From NCBI GenBank assembly GCA_036925085.1, contig JAUPFP010000010.1:2225688-2289687 (forward strand): 64,000 bases of DNA. Direction: 5' to 3'. This stretch comes from Brachycybe producta. Taxonomy: Eukaryota; Arthropoda; Diplopoda; Playtdesmida; Andrognathidae. Under the pieces are notes generated by a model. The model saw nothing but the letters and a program-made list of their open reading frames with translations, was not told where the DNA came from and made no database searches. A program made the translations under genes and the position numbers. Below, in pieces: positions 24,132 to 35,613 of the stretch; position 1 is the first letter of the stretch, and each line of letters opens with the position of its first letter.

Positions 24132-24484
24132 AAGTACAGTTGGCACTTAGCAGTCTTCGAGTAAAAAAAAAGCTGGTTCCACACAATACGTGCACTTGTC
24201 ATATATTTTCCGATTTTGAACCCTTTTTTTGGCACAAGGTTCCAACATACGAGAAAAAGCCATGTATTCAAGGTATATTCTTGAATGGGGTTCTCTTCAT
24301 TGATTTCCCATTGCTCAAGATGAAAATAAGGGCTAAGTTTGGCGTTTTTCCAATGGAAAATACATTGCAAAGACAGGCGGTCTTTGCAATGTATTTTCCA
24401 TTTGAAAGACAGCCTTCGCGACCTTTCGACTTCATTTTTGTCACCAAAAAAGTGTTTCCAAAGTCGTCTGTGTGCCAAGGCACT
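24132..24484. repeat. Foldback element, TTGGCAC family copy 2
   Basis: Left end AGTTGGCACTTAGCAGTCTT and right end AAGTCGTCTGTGTGCCAAGG. A core hairpin at about 24345-24405 pairs GGAAAATACATTGCAAAGAC with its exact complement. Right-arm words (CGACCTTTCGACTTCATTTT) match the 16.07 kb copy. Confidence 0.6.
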
Positions 24485-24544
24485 TAGTGCTCGCATCGTG
24501 TGGACAGGGGTGTAGGGAACCGCAAGATCCGCAACTAACGGGCG

Positions 24545-24672
24545 CAAAAACGAAATGAAAGTCGGTGTATTTTCAAAAATAATTGAATAAATTAAGCAAG
24601 TGATTCCGAATCACTCGCTTCATTTATTCAGTTATTTTCGAAAATAAATCGACTTTCATTTCGGTTATTGTG
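24545..24672. repeat. Compact foldback element
   Basis: Left arm AACGAAATGAAAGTCGG ... AATAATTGAATAAAT and right arm ATTTATTCAGTTATT ... CGACTTTCATTTCGGTT, joined by the self-complementary GTGATTCCGAATCAC at about 24601-24615. Confidence 0.8.
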
Positions 24673-24686
24673 CATAGAAATTTTTT

Positions 24687-25028
24687 AGGGGGTGCTATTT
24701 TGATGAACGGCGGAACGGTACGAACAGTCGGAAAAATAGTAGGAACAGTCCGAAGGTTTCGTTTAGTAAAATTAAGTTGTTGCAGGGGGTCTGGGGGTGC
24801 AGACCCCGATTTTTTTTTAAGAATTATTAAATCAAATTAGTCCATTGTTCCGACTTGTTCCCTAATTTGTTCAAAGGGGGTAAAAGGTCGGAAAAATGGA
24901 CAAATTTGATTTAATAACTAAAAAAAATGGGGGGCTGCACTCCCCAGACCCCCTGCACCAAGCTTCATTTTACTGAACCTAACCTTCCGACAGTTCCTAC
25001 TGTTCCGCCGTTCATCAAAATAGCCCCC
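24687..25028. repeat. Foldback element with GCTATTTTGATGAACGGCGG ends
   Basis: The left arm carries GCTATTTTGATGAACGGCGG AAC, GTCGGAAAAATAGTAGGAAC, TGCAGGGGGTCTGGGGG. The right arm is its complement, ending CCGTTCATCAAAATAGCCCC. The middle (about 24.84-24.90 kb) again pairs (AAATCAAATTAGTCCATTGT). About 340 bp, no coding capacity. Confidence 0.8.
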
Positions 25029-26760
25029 CCAGTATGAGGGCTAAATGGAGAGGAGGTAAAGAGAGCGCACAGTTTTAAGCGGCCCGGGAGGAGCGTCAAG
25101 TTTTACGCGGCGGGGGAAGGGGGCGCCATGTTTTAAGCGGCGGGGCCGCAACCAAGAGTAGCTACGCCACTGCGTGTGGAACCCACTTAACGTGTAATAG
25201 TCCCCAGTACTCGTGCTCGGTGAGGTGGCCCGTCAACAAGCCCGAGTAATGTGGGCGAACTCGCAAATAGCAATACAAGTAGCACGACTAACGCAAGCTA
25301 GGGGCTCGTCGGGCTCCGTCTGGTGTCGGTACGTCAAAGAGGTGCTCGTCAAGACTTGCAAGTCATTGGACAGGGGCGAGCACAGTTTCGTTGACTCGCT
25401 CGCTGTACTCGTGGCATTTCTCTCAACAATGAGTGCATGATAATAAAACTTGCACTGGTAATAATCCGCACGACTTTTTATGGTCCTCGGAAGTCTGTTG
25501 GGCCCTCCTGAGTTCATTTCAGTGCTTTTCAGGGCATTCAATTTACGGGGTTTTAATACACGAGCCAAAGCCTCTAAAGTAACTGAACTCTCAACCCTCA
25601 GTTGATAAGAGCACGAGTTTGTGCTCGACAAACCAACAAGGGCACAAGCCTTAGCCCAAGTAGTCTGGACCCAGTTTAAAAAAAACCTTATCTCAAACAA
25701 TAAAAAGTTGTCCCTTTTCCCGCCGATGTTAACTCCCTACTCCCTACTACCTCCTCTACTCCCTGACGCCAACTTTGAACCGTCCCTCCCCCCCCCCCCG
25801 ACCACAAACAATGGCCCTATGGTAGTGACGCTGATGTGCAGTATTTCTACTGTATAGCTCGTTAAAAAACAGCTCCAGCAACATGTTTTTATTGCGACTG
25901 CAACCTATCTGTGTGCTATATTTATAGTCGGCATTTCACTTCGACGTCCTCTTCTGCTATCCGAGATAACGTGATAGCGAAATGCCGACTATAAACGTTG
26001 ACGTCCCTTTTTGGTGTTGTTGATGTTGTAGTTTTTCTCTTCAATGTAAATCCCCCTAAAAAGTATTATGTATATGATTATGATATTTCATGAGTCGCAA
26101 TAAAATCGCCATGGAAACTGAGTTACTTGGACTTGGTCGTAAAACGCAAACAAATTAGGCCTACGCATTTTTTCTTTTTTGCGTTCGAAATCCAAAAATA
26201 CAACAGAAACTCACGCAACAACTTAAATGAAACTGGACTTTTTTCAATACAAAGTTGTTGATGATGATGATGATCAATTTTTTTTTTCCTTCTCTTCTAA
26301 AATTATGAGCACGCAAAGAAAATAGTTCCCATTTTAGAAGTTGCCATTGATTGAGAACTCCTAATTACTTTAAAATATATAAAACACCGATATATAATTA
26401 GACTAGAAAGCTTGTTTTTTTTTCCATCAGAAGAACAAGAAATTTAAAAATTAACCACGAAAACACTCTATAAACTATAATTAATCTTCCCCCCTTTTAG
26501 AATTATGAAACTCTTTTGTATATTTAAGCCTACAAAACGTCAAAACGTCACAAGAACCTCGGCTATATTCTCTGTAAAGTGTTTTAAAATCTCGAAGAGT
26601 TAATCTCACCCATTTAAAGAGGAAAACATGTCACTTGAATTTCAATTTGAACCCTCTTCACATGGTACTCAATAAAACACATTGGAACAATAGAGTCAGA
26701 GAGGGTTCAAATTATAAGTTCAAGAGCTACGTTTCCAGGGTAGATAAAAATCATGACTTT
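25029..26760. other. Intergenic, mixed repeats, no gene
   Basis: A GC-richer block at 25.05-25.7 kb has frames of 75 and 155 codons on opposite strands; neither resembles a known family, and reverse-complement words within the block suggest another decayed foldback. A 17-bp hairpin arm pair (TTTATAGTCGGCATTTC, 25921-25937 and 25979-25995) follows. The rest is AT-rich. Confidence 0.4.
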
Positions 26761-27404
26761 TTTAAAGAGGCCATTACCGCTAGAAATTTCTACTTAAAAT
26801 TATGAAACCTTGTGATTGTAAAAATGAGGTTTGTTTTTTAAAATTTACTTTCTTAATTTAAAAAAAAAAATTCAAAATGAATCGGTATTTGGTAAAAACT
26901 TGCAATTTCAGATAGATGCGCCACCAAACAACATGAATCGGAACTAAAGCAAGAAAAAGTATACTAGTATACTCGAAAAATATCGATATATCGATATTTA
27001 AGCCTTTTGCCTGTGTTGTCACCTGGCATTAGTTTTAATTCACTATTCAAATACATGTATTTCCTATTCATTTTCAAGTACTATGGATTTAATATTGGAA
27101 TTATACCACTTACCACGTGGCTCTCGAGTTGATGCGAAAGTTGTATTGAATTGAATATGAATATGGGATACATGTATTTGATTAAGGAATTATGGAAATG
27201 TGACGTGACAACATTTGCCACTAAATTGAGGGAAACACGTTCGTTTTTAGAAATTTAAAATGGCGTCGTTTGGTGACTAATAAAAGTCACTTCATTTTCA
27301 ATTTTTTTTTTTTTACAATTTTAATGTATTTTTAATTTTAAAAATTATTTTAGCAATTCACGATATTTCAATAAAAAAATCCTGGGGGTAATGGTCTCTT
27401 TAAA
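26761..27404. mobile_element. Non-autonomous DNA element with TTTAAAGAGACCATTACC ends, copy 1
   Basis: Left end TTTAAAGAGGCCATTACC and right end GGTAATGGTCTCTTTAAA form an 18-bp inverted repeat with one mismatch. Internal words TACCACGTGGCTCTCGAG and AAATGGCGTCGTTTGG... AAAGTCACTTCATTTTC recur in reverse complement in the 38083-38839 copy. No open frame of note. Confidence 0.75.
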
Positions 27405-27424
27405 TGAAAAAAAAAAATATAAGA

Positions 27425-27745
27425 TTTCTTCTTTAAGGTGGCTGAATAGATAATATTGTCTCTCCAAATGGAGCCACTGCAGCGCCCATTGGTTTTATAA
27501 GGAGGTCTCTTACCCCCAAGCGAACGTTTTCGAGAAAATTTATATTTTTCAAGCAAACGTTTGCAGGAGAAAAATTACGAAAAAAAAAGCAAAGTATTTT
27601 AGAAACTAGACTTTATGACAGTTTTTCATGAAATGTCAGCAGAAAAACCAAAAAACGTGTCATTTTCAAGCTGCATTAAAAAAAAACTTTTAACATAATG
27701 TTTTACCATTCTAGTTTTGAAAACAATGTTTTTTGTTAATGTTTT
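27425..27745. repeat. CTGCAGTGG-family element, inverted partial copy
   Basis: On the minus strand it carries GGGGGTAAGAGACCTCCTTA, then ATGGGCGCTGCAGTGGCTCC. On the plus strand GTTTTACCATTCTAGTTTTG AAAAC matches the 13.58 and 49.48 kb copies inverted. Boundaries approximate. Confidence 0.45.
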
Positions 27746-27754
27746 TTCTAAGTG

Positions 27755-28170
27755 CAATGCGCACCTTAAATATATGCTGATCGAATTCTATTTTTAAAAG
27801 TATTTCAAAATCGCGAATTTCTAACTCTTATGTTAAACTCCATTGAGCATCCATTAAAATGTTGGTAAGGTACTCAATGGAGTTTAACATAAGAGTGAAA
27901 AATTCGCGATTTTGAAATAGTTTTTAAAAATATAACCGCACTTACCAATTTTTTGTCATTCTATCACTAGATCAGCATATATTTAAGGTACAGATTGCAC
28001 TTTGAAAACTTAATATTGGACAACTTTAAACGTGAAAAATAAACATACTGCCGCGGCGACTGTGTATTTTAAAAATTAACGTTTTTTCTTTAACATCGGG
28101 TCTATGGGCTCAATAGAAAAACGATGCTAGCGCTCTTTAAGGAGATTTTTCGAAGTAATTTTACAATGTA
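27755..28170. repeat. Long foldback repeat, copy 2
   Basis: Shares GCACCTTAAATATATGCTGA, CAAAATCGCGAATTTCTAAC and the right-arm TCGGGTCTATGGGCTCAATA / CGATGCTAGCGCTCTTTAAG with 8645-9260. Here the left arm is short and the right arm complete. Confidence 0.7.
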
Positions 28171-28730
28171 GTCTCTCTTAAGAAAAAATGTGCGTATTCT
28201 TTTAATATGTCCTTCAAGGAACGAGGTATTTTCACAACGGTTTAACTTGCCATTTGGTTGCACGTTGAACTTGTCTCATGACATGGATTTCAAAGTTACT
28301 CAACACTAGCCATCAAACGGCAACTCGAAACGTTAACGTTATTATTTTTGGTATTTCTCCCCACCCTCACCCTCGCCCTCGCCCTCCACCGAGGACCCTC
28401 GCTTCCTAGAAATAAAATTCGTTTTGACAAAATTGATTAGAACTATTTTTACTTTTATGTGTCATTACGTTATATTGATCACATTTCAGTAAAAAATACA
28501 ATACAAACAAACTTATTTTTAAACAATACATCACGCCCAAAATACATTATGTTCCCCCACCCGCACCTCCCAAAAATACTACACATCTCTTCACTATTTC
28601 AAAAAATTACAAGCAAAGTGGAAAATCAGTTATTCCCCACAACAACTAGACAATGTGCAAAACCACCAACTCTGTAGCAGATCGGTACACTTACTAGCGT
28701 TTTGGGCTTTATGAAGAATGCCTAAGGGTG
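28171..28730. other. Intergenic, no gene seen
   Basis: AT-rich; CCCTCGCCCTCGCCCTCC near 28370; nothing coding. Confidence 0.5.
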
Positions 28731-29376
28731 GGTTATTAGAAAACAACGAACAGAACATTGTTCGTGAACATGTTTCGCGTTTTTCAAACATTTCTCAGTT
28801 GACAAATTTTGTTCATTGCTCTGTTCGGCCCAGATCCACCAGTTGTCGCTTTTTGCCAGTCACGTCAAAGGTTGTTCGTGTTCGGACCACTGGTAGAGGT
28901 AGAAACGGGTAGAACCGTTTCTAGCCGGTTCATAACCGGTTTAATCGGTTAGCAATTTTTTGAAAACCGGCGTGGATCTTGACGAACCGGTTCAAACCGG
29001 TCCCAAAATGCATTAGCAGCACATTAGTTAGAGGTGGCGAAGGGTAGAACCGAACCGAACTTACTCGGTTTGGAACCAGTTCTTATCAGTTCGACCTATA
29101 CTGGCGTACCGGGTCAATACAGGCTCTACTGGTTTTGAACCGTTAACATCTCAACGGGCCAGGAGTAGTCTGGACGTCTCGGCGAACATTTTCCAGAATA
29201 TAAAACCGAGCTAGATGGAAACAATTATGAGGTTACCAACTGGAAACATGTTGAACAGACCATGTTCAAGTGTGAACACTCCGGCCAAAAAACGAACAGA
29301 ACAACGAAGATGTTCTTTGGAAATGTTTGCAAACATGTTCTGTTTGGAGGTCTGGTCTAGCCTCGACCCACCCTTA
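28731..29376. repeat. Inverted-repeat element with CTAAGGGTGGGT ends
   Basis: Starts CTAAGGGTGGGTTATTAG and ends CTCGACCCACCCTTAG. Sub-terminal AACGAACAGAACATTGTTCG pairs with repeated GAACAGAACAACGAAGATGT and, just outside, with a second arm at 29395-29440 (GTTCTCGAACAGTGTTCGTT). The interior contains a cluster of AACCGGTT words (separate entry). Confidence 0.6.
28906..29150. promoter_or_regulatory. Cluster of AACCGGTT-like palindromes
   Basis: In about 240 bp the core ACCGGT or a one-base variant occurs repeatedly: GCCGGTTC, AACCGGTTT, AATCGGTTA, AACCGGCG, AACCGGTTC, AACCGGTC, GAACCGAACC, TCGGTTTGG, ACCGGGTC. AACCGGTT is the published consensus for Grainyhead/CP2 transcription factors. Whether any is bound is unknown; it may simply be an internal repeat of the surrounding element. 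Confidence 0.35.
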
Positions 29377-31285
29377 GAGACATGTTCCGAAAACCGTCCA
29401 CACTGTTCTCGAACAGTGTTCGTTGTTCTGTTCTAGTCTGGACCCCGATTAAGATATTTTAGGAACTGATGATAATCGAATACTAATTACTTAGCCTTTC
29501 AGAAGCAATAATAAGAAGAAGAAAAAATCTATAAACGTTTTAAAAACTAGAATAGTAAATGAATAATTCAAAAGTATTTTCATGTAACTAGTGTAATTCT
29601 TTCAAAATACACGCTTTATGGGCCAAAATTTAAAAAAAATATCGTCTGCTTAAAATTTGGTCGTTAACATGCTGCCATAAAAAGTATATTTTAAACAATA
29701 TCAACATGAAAGTGATTTAACTTTGCTTATACCTAGTACACACCTGATAATTTAAATGCATTTAAATAATAAACGTGTTCTACAGAGCCCTCTGTGAAGG
29801 GCAAACCAGCAATATGTCGTCGAATTCAATTTATTCGGTTTAATAATCTGAAAATATTGAGTTAATTAATACTTAAATATAATAATATATAAACTGTTGA
29901 CAAAATATTGATTTAGTTTTTCAATTTAAAATATTAATAATTAAAGTCAATTTCTACTTGGTTCATGTCCTTAACTGGATTCCGTATAATTCACCTAAAC
30001 ACATTTAATTTGAATTCATTTAGCTCATGTGTGTACGTTGTATTACAAACGACAGAGTTTGAGGGACGTTTACACTTTTAAATTAAGCTTAAATCTTTCC
30101 TAAGATTGGATCGTTGTTTTAGATGGGCATTCTGTAATGTTGCCCTTTGTTTTTTATATACATTGTCTAGTAAGTTTATAGATTGACTGCTTTTCTATAT
30201 TCATGACATACTAACATTTTAAGCTCTACATTTTTTGTTGGTTACTACTCACAGAATGGGCAGCTAATGTATATTCCGAGGCGTTTCTCAGTTACATTAC
30301 GGTTATTACAAAGAAATGGATCTTTTGTAACAACCCCCCCCCCCCCCCCCCCCAATCTCCAAAAAAAAAACCATCAGCAGAGTTATTTTATCCGTTTTTC
30401 TGCATCTGTTCTTCAGCCTAACGTCCCATTTCAAATACAACCAGAATAAGATTACATGTCAAAATAATTACTCCAATTTCAAGTACTAACCACCGCCCTA
30501 GCCCCATGTTGTGTGTTAGCAGTGATTGCCTACTTTCGGGAGGTGAACGCCTACCATCCAAAGCCATCCTCCTCCTCTTTTAATTGCACATCTTTCTCGA
30601 TTTTTCAGTCTCTCTGCGGTGCAATCAATTTACATAATAAACATATGGTCAATTTATAAGTGAATAGCAAACCGAGGATTACAGTGAAAACATCTTACTG
30701 AAATTGTTCCATCATTTTACTCAATGGAGATTAATTAGATTTACAACACATAATGAAACAGCGTACACAAAAAACAAATACTTTTTTTTGTTCACTTTTA
30801 TTTTTTTTTGTTGCATATTTACTAAAAATGCATTTTATAAATTCATAATGGCCATTTTTCTTGCACTGTTTTTGTGAACAGATGCTCGCGCCCACACATG
30901 AAACATACGCACACTAGTTATCATTGATTAGTAAAGGCCAAAAGTTTAAATAAAATGCGCAAAACGCATAATCACTGTAACAATCCGCTTCAGGTACACT
31001 ACACAGTTAGTTGCATGACAACATATGAGCGACCTGTGTGTAATAATTATCCGCTTTATCAAAAATGAACGTGCATAAAATGCACAAATTGTATTTTTTG
31101 GGTAAAGTTGCACAATTATATATATAATATCCCAGGTCTGTGTGTCTGTGTGTGTGTGGAGTAACAAAACCATTGAAGCACGTCGGAATTTATATAAATT
31201 TGAATAAATGAACCGTTTCTTTTCTCTCAAGGTCAACTATATGTTGAACTCTTCCTTTGGAAAGTGTAGAAGGGGGGGGGAAGAG
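29377..31285. other. Intergenic, no gene seen
   Basis: Very AT-rich. C19 tract at about 30335; short transposon-like start TAGTACACACCTGATAATTT near 29736. No coding region. Confidence 0.5.
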
Positions 31286-31289
31286 AGAA

Positions 31290-31414
31290 AAGTGGGAGGG
31301 GGTGACTGAAATTGAAATGAAAGGAGTAAAAAAAAGAAAAACGGCGCGCATGCGCACAATTGCCTGTGAATTTTGCTCCCGTCATTTATGACGGGTTACC
31401 CCACTAGTTTCAAT
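31290..31414. repeat. Inverted partner of the 32.64-32.96 kb repeat
   Basis: GGGTGACTGAAATTGAAATG AAAGGAGTAAAA, GCGCATGCGC, CACAATTGCCTGTGAATTTT and CCCGTCATTTATGACGGGTT ACCCCACTAGT all reappear in reverse complement at 32.64-32.97 kb, where a MITE sits between them. Confidence 0.6.
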
Positions 31415-31481
31415 ATATTTAAAAAAAATTCCATAAAGGATTTCTTAAACGAAATCGTTCACATTCTGCGATTTCTATTAG

Positions 31482-31650
31482 GCTCTCGTTATCTCCATAC
31501 GATTAATCCACTGCATGCAGCATAACAGAAAAGTAACGTCACATCCGGCACCTTGTACCACAATGCAATGCTTTACATCATTTTAACGTCACTATACTGT
31601 TGTCCTGCTGCATGCGGTGGATTAACCGCATGAAGATAACGAGAGCTTTA
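31482..31650. repeat. Foldback element with CTCTCGTTATCT ends
   Basis: Left GGCTCTCGTTATCTCCATAC ... TTAATCCACTGCATGCAGC; right GCTGCATGCGGTGGATTAA ... ATGAAGATAACGAGAGC. The centre has two AACGTCAC words. About 170 bp. Confidence 0.8.
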
Positions 31651-32640
31651 TTGCTTCAGATATTTTTAATTGTGCTTAAGTGATTATTATTTTTTTATTT
31701 AAATAAAACAATCCTATTTTCTTGCAAATTTTGTCTTTCTTGAGGTTTATTTTCTGTTTATATAAAACGTACAATTCCTAAAAAAAAACAATTTGCATAT
31801 TTCTAAATTCTCATTTGCTTAAAATTTATAGCCTTAGTGATTAGTATTGGCCCCCACTAATTTATAGTTCAAATAATTAATATGTAATAAGCATGGGCAA
31901 CATGTTTTAATCCAAAAATAACTGTTTAACAACCACAGCATGTGGGTGTGTGATTGTGTGTGCGTACTGCCTATAACTCATCGATATAAATTATTTAGTC
32001 ATTGAAACCATTAAAAACCAATAATAATGTTTCGTAGATACTTCTATTCTTTTGTTATTATTTTCAAATGTAAACATTTATCGATTACAAAAAAACCCCA
32101 ACATTAGCTTTCCACTATGTTTAGAATATATATTGAACTAAATATTATGCTTTCTAACCAATAAACTTCAAAGGTTGACCAAAATATAAAATTACGTATT
32201 CTCTGCGTGTAGGCGGCACGTTATATACTGTGTTAATACTGTGCGTGTCTCTGTGTTAGGCCGGTTACAAACAATGCACGAACTTGTCATATTTTCTCCT
32301 TGAACACCTTTTTGCTTTGCCCATTTTAGCCTTGATCTCACATGCAGAAAAAAAACGCAGAAAAAGAATAGAACAAAAAAAAAAAGGTTTTCTGCTACAT
32401 TTCTGCTTTCTTTTGTTCTCACATACATTATTATAATTATAACAGAAAACACTGACATTATTTTAGGTTTACATAGAACAGGAGAGAGACAAAAACACAC
32501 ACACACACACAAGAGGAACCATAGGAATGATGCTGACTAAAAGCAGTGCTGCCCAAAGTGGGGTCCGTGACCCATCGGCTCCCAGACTAGTCCGTGGCGT
32601 TTATACTTGGTTTAGTTAGTTCTTAGTTAATTATTTATAT
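31651..32640. other. Intergenic, no gene seen
   Basis: AT-rich with (CA)n at about 32495. A hAT-like end word (GCAGTGCTGCCCAAAGTGGG) lies near 32543. Frames are compositional. Confidence 0.45.
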
Positions 32641-32680
32641 ACTAGTGGGGTAACCCGTCGTAAATGACGGGAGCAAAATT

Positions 32681-32825
32681 CACAGGGCAATTGTGCCCAG
32701 CATTAGAATTTCTTTACCTCCGCCCTTTTATGACGTCAGACCAAGTAACAAACCAATTAGAAATTGATGACATTCATAAAAGGGCGGAGCAAAAGAAATT
32801 CTAATGCTGGGCACAATTGCCTGTG
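32681..32825. repeat. GGGCGGAGC-family MITE, copy 3 (short)
   Basis: Ends CACAGGGCAATTGTGCCCAG and CTGGGCACAATTGCCTGTG; arms contain CTCCGCCCTTTTATGACGTC and TAAAAGGGCGGAGC. The flanks GCAAAATTC and GATAAATTC agree at 7 of 9 bases, as for a decayed target duplication. 145 bp; it lies inside the repeat that is inverted at 31.29-31.41 kb. Confidence 0.75.
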
Positions 32826-32965
32826 ATAAATTCTAGTTTAATTTTGCTACTATTATCCCCTCCCCTTTTTATATTTGAAAGAGAAAATGAGATTTTCATT
32901 TGCTCTGGTGTGCGCATGCGCGTCGTTTTTTTCATTTTTTTACTCCTTTCATTTCAATTTCAGTT

Positions 32966-33183
32966 TTTATATATATATATATATATCTACCTATCTATCT
33001 ACATATATCTATATATCTATATATCTATATATCTATATATCTATATATCTATATATATATATATATATATATATATCTATATATATATCTATATATATAT
33101 CTATATATATATATCTATATATATACCTATATATATACCTATATATATACCTATATATATATCTACATATATATATATATATC
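32966..33183. repeat. (TATATC/TATATA)n microsatellite
   Basis: About 218 bp of TATA/TATC/TACC units. All long Tyr/Ile frames here (up to 134 codons) are products of the repeat. Confidence 0.95.
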
Positions 33184-34384
33184 AACAAGATAGCCACAAA
33201 ATACGGATAACCAGGAATTAATTCTTCGAGAATTTGACATTTGATATTTTTATGTAAATAAAAAACAACCAGAAAACATGGAAAATTAAAGGTAAAATTA
33301 ACCTCTTAAATTTTCCAAGTTTTCTTATTTTATTTTTTTTTTTACAAAAATTCCCAAAAAGTTTTCGCTAAATACATTTTTACGTTAACAGAAACTGGTT
33401 TTAAACAATTTTTGCTCGCTGTGCTCGCCATAATTTATAAACTGTTCTCCAAGCAGTAGGCCCCTATAGTTGCAGTCGCACAGTACAGACGCCGGTCGCA
33501 CAAACTGGTCGCCAGTCAAAAAATAACCCCCCCCCCCCCCGCTCAGATATAGAACTACTAAATCAAGTCCGGTAGCTGGGTTGTCAGATTCGGTTCCTAG
33601 AGACCTCCTATAGAACATAATAGCCACGCAGACGCGCCTCCATGTGTAACAAAAAAAAAATAAATACCTAATACAGCCACCTTAAGAATTCTACTGAATA
33701 TCAGTATTTTCTCACCCTGTAAAAACTGACCAAATTATCCTGAAAAAAGGTTCCCTGGAACACTGGAACAAAAACTGCCCCTCACCAGTGTATCCCACTG
33801 GCTGATAAGTTGATAACATGGTGAAAGAAAAAGAAAAAGAAGATAAAGGGTCACCTTTTTCTTTCAACTAATTTATGCTAAATAAACAGAATAGAATTAT
33901 TTAAATTAGACAAATTCTATTTTCAGTTGGCATTTTGTGAACATGTGCATGGGACCTCGACCTTAGTGGTGTTGCGTGCGGGGCGGTTCTTCCCTTTCTA
34001 TTGTTCAGTGCTATACTTTAACGACAACGCGTCCAAATCACGCACACACAAAAGTAGCCCACATTCAAACACACTTGAGTCTAAATTGCGCAATCTGTGT
34101 TTTGTGTGTTCAACTCGCTCCTTATTTGTCTGTTTATCAGTACATTATTGTACTAAACAAACGCAGTCTGTTCAAACAAATACAAACATTTCATTATGTA
34201 AACAAACAAAAAATTGGATTTTTTTTATGTAAATTTCACGTTTTAAGTGAGAACATTCCACATTAAAAGGAGGAAGACTAATGTCGTTTGCGTCTGTTTC
34301 TTTTTTTTTCTCCTTCTATTTTGTTAGACATCAAAACGGAAGCTGGAAAATTGAAATTGTTATCGCCTTAAAGAAATAAGACTA
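33184..34384. other. Intergenic; repeat fragments, no gene
   Basis: A C14 tract near 33528. The CTCCTATAGAACATAATAGC word at about 33605-33624 is the end of the CTGCAGTGG-family element. Frames of about 100 codons at 33.93-34.27 kb have no recognised domain. Confidence 0.4.
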
Positions 34385-34690
34385 AATAAGAAACCAGGAA
34401 TCAAGACACTTCACCTAAATGACAATACACCTAAACCATTTCCCCCCCTAATGAACATTAATCTGAATTCAGTTCTTTAAATGCATTTTCATCTAACACC
34501 ATTTAACCTTATACTATTTTTACCTCAATTTGTTCCCCCAAAGTATATTTCACCTCAAACGGTTTTCACCTAAAAAATTTTCATTTAAAATATATTTTAC
34601 CTGAAATAATTTTCATCTAAAAAAAGCGTCTTCTAAACCATTCCATCTAAACATATATTTTTTCACCTAAAAAAATCTTTTTCTCTCCCA
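34385..34690. repeat. Degenerate tandem array of TTTCACCTAAA units
   Basis: About a dozen variants of (A/T)TTTTCA(C/T)CTAAA follow one another at roughly 15-30 base spacing (CACTTCACCTAAATGACAAT, TTTTCATCTAACACC, TATTTCACCTCAAACGG, TTTTCACCTAAAAAATT, TTTTACCTGAAAT, TTTTTCACCTAAAAAAATC). Too regular for chance, too decayed for a clean unit length. Confidence 0.65.
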
Positions 34691-35407
34691 AATATGGGGT
34701 GGGTTCTCCATCACTAACAACAAAAATGCCGCATTTGAAAACAAATTTTCATCTCACTGAAAAAAACACAAATATAACAAAAACCTCCCGCCCCCCCCCT
34801 AAAAAAGAAAAGATTCAGAAATTGAAAACAAACGGAAGAAAATAATAAAACATACGCTCACACATATTTCATAAAACCAAGACGAAAATCAGATAAACAA
34901 TTATTACAAATATGAATTCATTTCATATAAGAAAAAAATCGAATATAAAAAAAAACTCACGTCGGCGTTTTTTGTTTTTCTGAGAAAAAGATGTCCCTTT
35001 AAACATTGAAGATGATGATGATGACGAGGAGGATGAGGATGATGATGCGTTTTAATCATCGACTGCAAAAACTGTGCACAAATTCAAATAATCACACACT
35101 TTTCAATGTACAATTAAATTAAAATTAACCGTATATTTAATATATAAGATATAATTGACTTATTTTTCTATAAACCTCGTTCAAAACAAAGACGACGTCT
35201 TTTTCTTTATCGTCTTCATCTTCAATGGAACTTATCTTCCACATATCTCTCTCTCTCTCTCTCTCGCAGTAAGAAAAAAAAACCGCAAGCAGAAGACGAC
35301 GACGAACACAAACCGTCGTCCAACGAGAATCGAAGGCAACTTTTTTCTGCTCTCTCTCTCTCGCTCTACCTCCCTTCTAGATTGGATGATGCGAGCGAAC
35401 TGTGTGA
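34691..35407. other. Intergenic, no gene seen
   Basis: GATGAT/GAGGAT microsatellite at 35010-35045 and (CT)n at about 35247 and 35352; otherwise AT-rich. Confidence 0.5.
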
Positions 35408-35613
35408 CAGGCAATTAGAAATCGGGACGAACAGAAGTTGGCTCCGCCCTTTTTATGACAACCGGCAACTTCTAATTGGTTGGTTATGTAGTCTGACGTC
35501 ACATGCTCCGCCCCCTTTTCAACGTCGAACCACCCAACAAACCAATTAGAAGTTGCCAGTCGTCACAAAAAGGGCGGAGCCAACGTCTGTTTGTCCCGAT
35601 TTCTAATTGCCTC
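35408..35613. repeat. GGGCGGAGC-family MITE, copy 4
   Basis: Arms CAGGCAATTAGAAATCGGGA and TCCCGATTTCTAATTGCC. Repeated modules are GGCTCCGCCCTTTTT and AACTTCTAATTGGTTGGTTA with their complements. The centre is AGTCTGACGTCACATGCTCC with a full TGACGTCA palindrome. About 206 bp. Confidence 0.85.

Noticed and set aside
25233..25700. 155-codon minus-strand frame
   Set aside because: Lies in a GC-richer block with reverse-complement words and a competing plus-strand frame; no family resemblance.
32817..33221. Three overlapping Tyr/Ile/Ser frames of 97-134 codons
   Set aside because: They are translations of the TATATC microsatellite in all three forward frames.
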